Below the pieces are notes generated by a model that was not told the DNA's origin, did not search any database, and worked only from the letters and a program-made list of their open reading frames with translations. Below, one piece after another: positions 22,501-34,500 of a stretch of DNA of 64,000 bases. A program made the position numbers and the translations under genes. Within the stretch, counting starts at the first letter, position 1. The number at the start of each line of letters is the position of its first letter. Source of the stretch: Harmothoe impar (lineage: Eukaryota > Annelida > Polychaeta > Phyllodocida > Polynoidae); the NCBI GenBank assembly GCA_947462335.1, contig OX381706.1, positions 15,786,784 to 15,850,783 of the forward strand, written 5' to 3'.

Positions 22501-25500
22501 TAGTGATGACCGAGCCTTTTGGCTGATATGCCATGCAAATGAATGTTTCCAAAGCCTCAACCTGCTCTGCATTCATGTCATTATCCACACTTAGTCTGGC
22601 CAATGCACTGAGGATGTTTTCCTCCGCTGCCAGAAAGTGGCCAAACCATGTTGGCTTTCGAAGGCCAACAAACTTTCCTGTGTTATCAGTACCAGTTATG
22701 GCATGGAACCCCAAAAGAGCTTGAGATCTTTTTGGTCCAAGCACTGTGTGTATCGGACTGATGGGAATGACTGATGTGCCATGGAAGTATGTTTTTGGAG
22801 GCAAAGACTTGTAGTGTGCAATGGCCAGGAGGAGCACGTCAGTGTCTGTGGAGAAGATGGATAAGGCGACTGCAGTAGGGTGTCTGCCTTTGGCCAGTAC
22901 CCCATGATAGATCATGAGGGTGTCTGCCTCTTCGTGGTTGTTGGGTGGGATTGCCATGTTCTTGTTACAGGCAGTTCTTCCAAGTGCAGACACAAGGAAT
23001 GTCGTGCTACTGTGTCTGGTTTCCTGAAGCAGAACATCTGAAAGATATACTGTTAGGTCATTCTTTGTTTCCCCATGTGACAGAAATCTTTTCAGGCCAA
23101 TGTGTCTTATTTTCGTGTCGTCTTTCACTTGGTAGCGAATGGCGTCTACTCTCTGAGAGTCTAGCCTAGCTGCTCTTGTGGAGTTCTTTAATGAATTTGC
23201 CTTGTATGTGTCGAATACCACTATCACCTCCTGAAAGGTGTGTGTGATTGCCTGAATAGATTTCACAAATGCAACTCCTAAGTCTTTAACAGTGTCTGGT
23301 GTTATTGCATGGAGTTTCTGCACAATGTTCATGCCATCAACAATAGCAACCTTGCTGGTTGAATTACAGTTCATAGCAGCTTCTATTGTTTTGCTGTCAG
23401 CCATGTTTGTCAGGCAATCTACTAGGAGATATTTGTCAGTGCTTTGCACCATGGTCCCATCAGCATGGAATAGTGCCCTTGGGGTGAGAGTGAACTCATG
23501 GTTACCAACTGCACTCTTTGGGTCTATGTCTCTGTTTGAATGACTGAGAACCATTAGTCTGCCATACAGGTCTTTCGTTTCTCTCAAGTCAATAGAGTCA
23601 TCTCGCAATTGGATTTTGGACTTTACATTTCCAGCTGAATACATCCTGTTGTTTTCCCTTTTCACTGGTGCCCAAAGACTGATGTTTCCATTTATCCTTT
23701 CAGCAAGATACGTTTGAAAGAGCTCTTGGCCTCGGACATCCATGTTCAGTATGGAAGAGACATGCACATCTGGTATGAAGGCATGGGACACCAGGTTGTG
23801 TAGGTGTTCACCCTCACATGAAAATGGATTTCCATGTTGTTGAATGGTACTTGTCATCTTTGCCACAACTTTGTTATCACTTGCTACAGATGCCTTACCA
23901 ACATGATGATGCTGTTGTGTGTGAGTGTCTCTGCAAAACTGGGCTTTGAATGTAGCAGAGAGGTATGATGTCTCAGGTGTGGCAAGGAAGAACCTTAAAC
24001 GAGCATTCGAGTTATTTGATATTCCTACTAGACCTCCTTGCACTTTAAGCCTCCTATTTTCCTGCTCAAGGGCATGATCACCTCCCAAAGAGGTGAAGGG
24101 AATCGTTGTTTTTGTAACTGATATTCCGCCACTAGCCAGCTGCTGCCAGGTATCGGGATGGTTCTGTCTCAGGTTGTTCATATCTGCGAGGTAGCGGGGA
24201 AACAAACGTTTGTATTTCAGGCGATCCATGGCAAAGAATAGTTTAACGAGAGCTTCGCCTGCACTCATATGTAGATCAAGATCTCCTGTTCTTGAAGCAG
24301 CAACAAAGGCTGCTATATCTTCAACCCTGTCCATGTAGTTGAACATTGATTTGGCCATTGCATTATTCGAGATGCTTTCCTTCCATAAGTGGTAATCCAT
24401 AGTGATCCCAGTTGTGCTGAGCGTGTCTTGGAAGCTTTGCAATATGTCTTTGGCATGGCATGATCGTTCAAGATTGTCTTCTTTTGAGAGTGCTTCCTCA
24501 AATTCTGTGGTGGCTTGCTCACAGACCTTTTTATGAGCTGGATGAAGCAGGAAGAATTCCTCAAAAGCCATGTTGCAGAGGGCCTGGTAGGTGTACAAAT
24601 GAGCTTCGAATGTCTTTGTGTAGTTGTTGCATGCCAGTATCTGCCTTATCGTTGCTGGTCCATACACGTCACTGTCCCGCCATGCTTCATCAATTCCCGA
24701 ATTTTCAATTGAAGAGCCAAGTGCCCGTAGTGCTGCCATTGTGGTATGTAATTCACCCAGACGTGGTAGAATGCTGGCTTTGAGTTCTGGATTAGCATCT
24801 AACATCTTTGTTAGCTTCTCATAGACTGCCATATCGCATGACAAAATGGTAAGATACTTGTCTCCCACTGTCATTGCCCTGATGTAGTTCACCTGATGGA
24901 CAACGGTCATCAAGGTCGACCATTCATGCACAACTTCAGGCAGCAATGGCAACAATCCGACTTCAGTAACTGGTAGCTGTTGTGATACCAAAGAATGGAA
25001 ACCAGACCAGAATGGGATCTTCCCTGAATCCTCTTTCCCATGTGTATGATCAGAGATAGAAGAAATTAATGCCCATGAAAAGTTTTTTGTTGTATAGCTT
25101 CCTGTGAGCCTGCTGGTGCTGGCTGTGAAGGGGGCAACAGAATAGGGAGGATGAGGTGGTGGCTTGTTGCAAGGCAGCATCTGACTTTGGTAATCCTCCA
25201 GTGTGAGATCTGATGTGTCTCTGATCTCAGGGGAGGAAACTACAGAATTGTGGCTGGCATGTTCTTTCCTCTGGTAGACAGCAACCACTGTACCATGGGT
25301 GGTGTCTTTCCCTTGTGGTGTGTCTTCTGCAAAGTCAATATTGTCCATGGCGAAGCAGACAAACATGCCTTTCTTGAGAAATGGAGGAACATACACCCCA
25401 TTTGTTTTTCTCATACCCCTGATGACTGCATTGGCAAGTGATGTTTCAATTTGAAGGGTTCTCTTATAAGAGATACCAATACCTAGGTTGAAGCAAAAGT

Positions 25501-28500
25501 CCACAAGTTCTTTGCTGCGAGTGTCGTGGTGAATCATAAGACTTAACCCAAGAATTTGAGGGTTTTCCTTTGTTTTCACATCCCTGAATGTGCTATTTTC
25601 ATTCTTGGGGATGTAATGAACTTGTCGTTCAGTTTTTACATTTGCCATAACTGTTTGAGTGATAGTCAGTGCAACTCTATTCACTCTAGCCTCCTTGGCA
25701 GTACTCTCCAGAGATTTAACTGGCCCAACCAAGATCCACCTGATTAAGGTATACAGCTCAGGGATAACATCATCTACCTCACTAGTCACTTGGTATGGGT
25801 TGTCCCGGTTGACAGCATCACTTCCTATCTGGGCCCTTACCCTTGCAGCAGTTTGAAGTACACTCTTCATTTTTTGTAATTTCTCTTCTCTAGAGCAAAA
25901 GGCTGCTTCAACAATCTCCTGCTCACAAGCCTCCAAGTAGAATAACTGGACAGGCAACTTTCTGTTTGCAGGTCTCATGTGTCTAAGATGTGGGAGTTCT
26001 TCTTGAATTTGTTCACGTATCCAGCGTCTTGTTATTGTAGGTTTGTGTTCACTGATAGCCTTTTGGCCACCTAGAAGGTTTCGGTATGTTGTGTCAATGT
26101 CAGCCATGCTAAGGTGTTCCCCTCTCCTTGTCTGGTAATCAACTAAATGTGTCAATTCAACCAAGCAGGCATTCTGATGTGACTGGTCGATCAGTGGTTT
26201 GGATTTTCTCTCATTATCACGAATCACATGAAACACATTTTTTCTCCAGCACGACTTGTGATATTTTACATCAATGGCATGTCCATCTGCTGGGGAAATG
26301 GATGTATTTAGTCGGGTCTTTAGAGCAGGGTCATCAAGAATTTCGATAGCCAGCTTCAGATTGTTTCCAGCTGTATCTGTGCACAGAGCTACAGGAGTTT
26401 CTGTAAAGTCCTTCTGGCAGAAGAAACACAGTTCTTTCTGCAGGGGTATGGCGAAGGAACGGGTGAATGGTGTCTCCGGAACATTCTCCTCTGATTTTCT
26501 CTTTCGCCCACGTTTGGTAGATGGAGATGGCTTCTCTTGTAAGCGGAGGATCTTTTGTTGATCAGTGCATTTTGAATAACAACTTTTATGCCAAAATGCC
26601 TTGCCATCCACTAGGTCACTTACAGTGCAGATGGAAGTTCTCTGATATACTTTGATGTACTCAGGATCTCTGAGTTCAGCCCTCTGCTTAACAACATCCA
26701 ACACCTTTGCATATGTTTCTCTCTGAATCCTTTTCACAGTACGCTTCCTACGTGATTCTTGGCATAACAGGCACAGTCTCCAGTCAGTAGCAGACTGTTC
26801 TTGTCTTCCTTGAACTGGAATTAGAGCTGGTCTGCCGGTCATCATGGTGATTCTGAAATCATATACAAATACAAATGTTTAACTCTGATTAAGTGAGCAT
26901 GGGTGGTGTATAGGAGTATCTGAAGATAACTACAATAGTTGAAAGTCAAGTCTAGTAAAGAGTACTCTAAATGCATACATTTCCACTCACTTCATATTTT
27001 GCCTTATTTAGAAGAGAATGACATAAGGAGATGGTAGTAGACATAAGAAGATGGTAGTGGATGGGACTAGATAATAGTAAAAGGAGGAAATGATATTTGC
27101 ATGAGGAGATGGTAGTGGATATAAGAAGATGGCAGTGGATATGAGGAGGTAGTAGTGGATGTGAGAAGATTGTAGTGGATGGGACTAGATATAAATGGAC
27201 ATGAGGAGATGATAGTGGACATGAGGAGATGATAGTGGACATGAGGAGATGGTGGTGGACGTGAGGAGATGGTGGTGGAATACTGCTTCCATCACACTAC
27301 ATGCATCCTTTTTACATTAGAATATAGAGGAAAACGGTGGTACTTTTCAAACATGAGTTTTACTGTATATTGATCTTTTCCTTTATGTAATCAGCGATAG
27401 GGACTTTTAGAAAACCTGACGTAGCTCATTAAACATAGATGTAGATCTAGTAATATTAAAAGTATGGGATACTTCTGGTTTTATATAGTATAGTCTTCCT
27501 TTATTTATACAGTAAAACTTCGTTATTACAAACACCTTGTTATGAGCAAGATTTATTCGTTATAAACAAATTTCATAGTAACCAAACTCAGGTGTGTGAG
27601 TGGTGGGGGGGTCCATAATATGGTTGTGCTGATTTTACAGTTGAGAACACATGTTAGCTATTCCTATTTCCATTCTAGATGAAGATAAAATGTGTAAGCC
27701 TGATAACCTGGGGGGAGAGAAAAAATGTTTCCCTACATCTGGGGATTCGCTACTATTTTCTTTTGTTATTAGAAGTGTATCTAAACAAGAAATCAAGAAT
27801 AAATCAGCTAAAATCGACATGAAAATGCAATATAATTAGCAAGTAGCATAGCAGATCTTAACACATTGTTCTTTGGCTTTGATAAAGTTATTATGTATTA
27901 GACTGTATCTTCAGTAGTTATCAACGGAAATTAGGATATGTAGACACATGCCATAATGAAGGGATTGTACTAGTACCCCAGGAGCTTGTTTCCACAGTAC
28001 TATTAGGTGTAATCACTACCTACTGCATATAGGATTATGCACAATTTGTATTTCATGTAAGGGGTAAACACCCTACAAGGGGTTTTAGGGGGGGGGCCTT
28101 ATCTCGTTATTATTCATAGTTTTAAAGGTATTTAGAGATGTAGAACCCGTGATACTAACCAGGGGAGTTAAGAGCCCAGAGCCCGTTATTATACATGATT
28201 GTGGAGGCTTCTGGAGGTATATAAGCCATGATACTCACCAAGGGAGTTAAATTAGCGCATTGTCATAGGATAACTTGCCATTATGACAAGGAGTAAAGAA
28301 AAATATGTCCATAATGCCAAAAATGTATAGAAATAAATATATTATCCATGACTGATTTATAATATTAAGGACATTTTTTATTTTAGTTGCAATTGCATGG
28401 CACCCTATGTAGCTGTAAATGTCATGTTTTGGGATATGTAGTTATGCTTACAGGTTAAGCCTTACCATTGCATATCTAATTACTCTGTTTACAAAGAGGA

Positions 28501-31500
28501 GAACACTGTTAAGGATGTTAATTGTTATACAAAGAAATAAATTACTCACTTATTAGGTATTCTGCATGGTCTGACGCTGGTGGACTCTTCTAATCCAATT
28601 TGGGAGGCAATGCAGATGCCAGCGCATATGTAGAAAAACACCAACCACCTGCAATTCAGCAAACAATTAACACAATTTCTCAATAGTGTAAATAAGAAGT
28701 TAGTCTGATGAAGATATTCCTACCAATAATCTAGTAGTAAAGAGATCAATGCCCATGGTTATCTACATGGGTACTGTTAAGAACTGTAGTGCTGGATGGT
28801 TCACAATAAAACCAAGAAGAGGGGGAAGTCTCTCAAGCTGTTACAGTAATTTAAGTGAAAAGCTTAAGTTAAATGCAATTTTAGCTTTATTTGTCTCATA
28901 TTTTCATGATAGCTACCCTTCAAATTTACTAGATACATAAATGCACATAATGACATCTGCTTCCTTGTTATCTTAGCTCAAAATTGGTATATAGATTACT
29001 AGTGTAGGCCTATTGAAAGGGGCTCCAAAGTAATGATGACAAGACATGATGTGTAAGACTTTCTCAACAAGTTATACTGTTATCTATCTATTGAAGCTTG
29101 CAACCTCCCTATTATCACTCATTATGACTTAACACAATACATAAGTATGACTTTAACTAATGAATATGTAGATTAGAATGTTATAAAGGATAAATTATGA
29201 ACCTAAGGATTAAGAAGATGAAAAAAAATCAATACTCACATTCGGAATGTTTCTTGTAGCATCTAAAACAATGATGTTATGGCTGGTAGAACCTGTCTGC
29301 AATTGAAGTACTCTTCTGTCTGTTTTCCTGTCTGTTACCAAGCCAGCATACAGTTTTGATCCCCAGTCTAGTATTCAGATTTAATCAGACTTATTTGTTC
29401 TATTACCTGGCTTAAATTTTTGAAAAAAAAATTACAATTTTATTGATATAAATTATTCAGAAAATCTCCGTGATGACACTTGTACCATCATACATATTTT
29501 TCAATAGTTTCCCACCTTTTTAAGTGGTTCGTTCCTAATTCTCCCACCAGGGGAATTACAGATTTTTTTGATTTTTTTCTTGCAATTTCTAAGTCTAAAC
29601 ACCTCAAGCTATGGCTCTGGATTCAATACAAGACACTTTAGAACAACACATAAGGCCACCTACAGGTTGGACCAAATGTAACCATTAAAATAATGTCACA
29701 AGGTACTTTGCCTAGCAACCACATAGCAACATCATAGCATAGTGACATGATAACAAATTAATAGGCATGTCAGAGATCTGGCCTCTGAAACCTCAATGAA
29801 ACAGGTCACAAGTAGTATTGATTTGATATGATGCTATGTATATGCTTTATTCTTCTCTATGTTATTACATATTGTCATAATACTCTATTGTGACTTGTTT
29901 ATCACTGTTGCTAGGTAAATCAACAAATGGAATGTATGTTGCTAACCTCCTTAAATCACTCTACAGATATTTGGTACGTGGGGTACAGGACCATCAATGG
30001 CCATAATCTTAACCTTTTGCATCTCCTGCAGACAGATTGGCCAAATGATGAGCTTATGACCCTGTTGCTATGGAAATAAGTAAAATAATACTGTTGCTAG
30101 GCAACTATATACCAATATACAGTTTATCATGGAAAATATTTAGAAAAAAACATCATTTGGGGATGATCTGGGTGGATAGATTTCATTAGTTCTGTAATGC
30201 TAGTATTTTCCACCATGATTTTCGGGAATTCTGGCATTTTATAGGGTTGTCAAGGAAAATGGTTGCTATGGCAACAAAAAAGGTCACACAATTTTGGGAA
30301 CTGTGGTTTTTGGAATCCTTGGGTTCTAAGCTTTCCAAAAATGTATAGTTTACACTTTCCCCACAAAAACCCCACAGACCCTATCGCTCCAACATAAGGA
30401 CCCTGACTAGTCGTAAAACCCACCTTGCGTGGGTACTTGTATGGTGCGGTAACACGTTTGGTGTGGTCCTGGAGGTCGCGTACCAATGCCTCCTGGTCAG
30501 TGTCCCTGTAGTCGGCTGTCAGCACCACAAAGGCCTTCACCACCTACAGAAAAAGGTAGTGAGTGAGTAATGGCTGTTTAACGCCATTTTGACAGCTACG
30601 GTCATATTCAAGGATGAAAGTCTTCAAGTTTTTCCCTGAAATCAAGTGTTTTTTTCAATCACAAAAAATATAATCAGGATATTTAGCTGTAGGCTCTCTT
30701 AGGATATATTTGATATTTACTCAATATAAACTCAATCAAACTTATTTTGTGTATGTAATCCACTGATATGACAGCAGAATCATCACTGGTTCATCCCCAA
30801 TAGTCCTACAGAAACGCAGACAGGCTGCACCACACTGTTCTCAGTGTCAAGTTTTTCTCAACCAATTTCAACTTGAGAAAGCTTGAAGCCCTCTCTCTCC
30901 TCTAGAGTTCTATGCAATTACACTCTCCACATGAGACTTAGTCACTGAAACTAAGGTGCTATGCATGGAGAGTTTTATGGACAGATTTCGTATCCTCCTT
31001 AGCAGGAGATAACGTCCATGACCACATGGACATGACAAATGCTTCCCCTCAGCAGGAGATGACGTCCAGGAGAGTATAGACATGACAAATCCTGCTGCCC
31101 AACACTAGATATGTGTCTATAGATGCATAAACATTCATAGTGTTCTATAATGTAATTATGAGTATGTTATATCTTCAAGTTTTTTTTGACATAGTCGAGT
31201 TTCATCCCTGCATATTCATGGCGAGAAAGTTACATTAGACATCAATTTTATAGATATATACATGTGTCTGTGTCCGCGCATATGGGCACCAGACAAACAA
31301 AGGAGGGGACAGAAAAGAGGAGGTAAAGAACCTTTTAAGATGGGCTAGGGAAGCCCCAGAAATAAGTAGTTGATAAAAACATTGACCCCATACATTCCCA
31401 TGATAAAAAGATTGAGCGTGTGAGTGGCCTCACAGATGACTCAGGGTAAGCTGAATCTGTAACTTATCATGTACTTAGATATAGTATTCCGTTATAATCA

Positions 31501-34500
31501 TTCATTGGTCCATTCTGGCATCAGAAATGAATTCCTTGTTAAAATGTACCCTAAAGTGATGTGTCATACATGTATGTTATTCCATTTCAGGCCAGCAGGT
31601 GGGCGTGGGTGAGCAGGTGGGTGTGGGTGAGCAGGTGGGTGTGGGAGAGCAGGTGGGTGTGGGCGAAGGTTGCAGGCTGCGGGCATGTACCGCCTTCTGT
31701 CCCTATCAAAAAGCCAGTCGATCGGACGATAAACGGCGACGATATAGGTGGTACAGTTTTGAACTGCTCTGGATGCTCCTTTTATTCTGACACTGTTGCT
31801 GCCAACTCTCGTGTTGTAGCGTGGACTTCTCGGAGTGTACGAGAAGTAGGGGTGGCGCCACCCTTTTCTGTACGGTCGATATAGGAACTAGAATATTTGT
31901 TTGTGATGTAAGTGATGCTCTAGACTGGCATGCCTAATACCGCGTACATTGGATGTCATGTGTGTCGGGCTCAGTATGGCCGTGTATAGGGAATACACAT
32001 TCCAAGAATACACATCTTCAATATACACATCCCCTCCTTCCCTTGCCGGTGACACACCACTGCCCCCATGCCTGCAGTTGGGGGAGGTGAGGCCTACAGT
32101 GAGAACGTCAGTGGGACTGGCCAGGGCAGGTAGTCCAGCCTAGCAATGCTCTGTGTTGCAAACTTTCATTTAAATTTAATTTAAACGTTTCAGATGGTTT
32201 TTATTGTGTGTTAGAGGGTATTTCCAGTGTAGAAGATGGCATTTCTGCGTGTGAAGAGAGAAATATGGGACAGATTGGCAAAAGTAGTCATTTCTATCTT
32301 TGCTTTAACACTGAAGCCTATGTACCTTTCATTTAGAGGGTAGCAATTTAAGAATACTTAAGAGTTTAAGGAAAAGAGAGAAATCACTACCTAAAGATCG
32401 CAGGCCAATTACAGCAAGAAGGAAAGACATTTCAAATTTCTTTTCGAAGGAAACATTTGTCCCCCGATCTTGCCTGTCTCTCCATGGTCTTATTTAATGG
32501 CTGTGGGCCATGGACATTAAATGAGAGCACTTCTCCCATGTAACAAAAACGTCTTAAAGCTTGGTTGGGTCGTTTAGTATTACTCAGTTACCCTGAGTCA
32601 ATAATCGGTCAGACAACATCTGCTTAACCCTTTAAGGATGACATAATGCATCATTCCCTTAGTCATGATGATGCATGAATACAGCCCTGAGACACTCCCA
32701 AAGGGTCGGCACGATGCACCAATGCAGCATTGGACTCGCGTAGCTGCATTGGTGCATCTCTCAACGGCAAATCATCTTTTAGGGACATATTGTCCGTTAA
32801 GGCATAACAGACGAAGCCCATGACATTGAGAAGTTATACAGAAACCATGATTATAATGCTCCTAATTAGTGATAAGTCATGAAGAAAGTTTGTTACCTCT
32901 CCTCGGAGCGGGTCTGGGCTGCTAACAGCTGCTGACTCAGCAACTGCAGGATGCTCGATGAGAGCGCTCTCCACCTCAAAGGGGCTTATACGATACCTGA
33001 AATACAAAGGGGAAGTGACTGAGCAATGTCTGTCTGACAAGACCTACCAATCCTTACAGCTTACAGAGCCTCTAGATATTATATGTAGCATGCTATGTAT
33101 TCTAAAGCTGGTGCTGTATTCATGTATCATGCTGAGCCTATGCAGTTGATACAGCCCAAAGTCAATTTTCAATGTTGTGTTCATGACAATAAATTGATAT
33201 GAATCACATATATATGTTGAGTAAATCCTCACATATTGGCTGTAGCCCTAACTTTGGAGAATCCTATAAGCCGTCCAAGGGATCTGATTATGGCGACTTT
33301 AGTGCTGTAGTATACATCTAAAAATGTCCCTATAAGGAGCTGACCGCTGACTTCAGCTGATTCTATACACCGCACTGGCGATTTGCATTGTGTACTAGCC
33401 ACGACTGTTATGTGAGAATTTACACTAAAGGTGAAATTCGTCATAAGTCTACTGAAAAGATATACTAACCCAGCAGATATGATAACATCGTCAGATCGGC
33501 CGACAAACCACAGGTAACCATCATCATCCTTCTTCCCTTTGTCACCTGTCAGGTAATAGTCACCGCGGAAACACGCTGCAGTCCGCTCGGGCTCATCCTG
33601 CAGTCAGACAACAAAGTTTACAAAGTGCTCTCTATGAACAATGATGCATATTTGTCATTCATGAGCTTTGATATGGTCATCGACTTCAATTCAGAAAGCC
33701 CTGTGCTAAGTGTTCAGTAGTGCAGACAAACAAAGTGACTTACCACATATCTTGTGAAGAGTCCGACCGGACGCTCGGGATAGACCTTTATAGCCAGGTC
33801 ACCCTCCTGACCAGGCTCCAGCTCCTGACAGTCCTCATCTATAACCTGGAATATGCAGGGTGTAAATAATATATCACAGAAATCCTAATGGGAATAATAA
33901 TAATAATGGAAATGACAAATTACAAAAGACTTTCCCTCTGAAACAGCCAACGAAGATAAAAACAGCAGCATTGGCAATGATTGATGACAAATTATTATTA
34001 CCGTATTCGACGTTATAAGCGCCCTCCCCCTAATAAGCGCCCCCCCCTATTGGAGCATTTTTAGACTAGAACAAAGGCTCCAATTTCACGATTTTGGAGA
34101 CAATTAAACTCTTAAGTACTAAAAACGCCATGAAAATAATTTTATAAGCGCCCAGGGCGCTTATTACGTCGAATACGGTATTATATAATTAAGGACTTTC
34201 AAGTTAGATTTATTTATGGTTTTGTCTCAGGAAGATCAATCCTACAACTCCTACATGTGTTTGAAGACTTGCTGTCAATAATAGAGGATGGTGGAGGGAT
34301 TACAGCTGTTTATATGGACTTAGCAAAGGCCTTTGACGAGGTATCATGAAAACACTTAATACTCAAGTGCAAGAGTTATGGCATATCCAGGAAGATGTTT
34401 CTTTAGATAGAGGAATCTTTAGCAGGGAGAACGCAACAGGTAATGGTAAATGGTGTACTCTCTGCAAAGCATGAGATCTGAAGTGAAATACCCCAGGGGT

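Larger units (their letters stand above)
26852..30234. other. 5' side of the transposon, upstream of the large ORF
   Basis: Apart from a minisatellite (27010-27285), two candidate short exons and the X-box-like cluster near the end, I see nothing. No second long ORF is present. Confidence 0.5.
20930..30406 (-). mobile_element. 9.5-kb DNA transposon, probably Academ superfamily (AcademX-like)
   Basis: The ends TCAGGGTCCTT... (20930) and ...AAGGACCCTGA (30406) begin imperfect terminal inverted repeats of 160-170 bp. CTAG lies immediately outside both (20926-20929 and 30407-30410), so the target duplication is CTAG or, counting one base each way, TA. Inside is one large minus-strand gene for a DDE/PIN-nuclease/CXC protein, X-box-like palindromes near each end, and a minisatellite. 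Academ elements are known to have 3-4 bp duplications and, in the AcademX branch, an XPG-type nuclease; that fits, but the family is inferred. The element lies in the last intron of the ACSM gene, in the same orientation, with its end only 16 bp from the 5' splice site of exon 15. The ORF has no breaks, so it may be young. Confidence 0.88.

Noticed and set aside
22133..26845. Calling the large ORF a Kyakuja/Dileera/Zisupton (KDZ) transposase because of the CXC motif
   Set aside because: The CXC motif is at the C-terminus here, a PIN/XPG-like domain is present, and the duplication is about 4 bp rather than 8 bp.
28550..29262. The two short exons as part of the ACSM gene
   Set aside because: ACSM exon 15 joins exon 16 in phase without them, their translation does not resemble the enzyme, and they lie inside the transposon.
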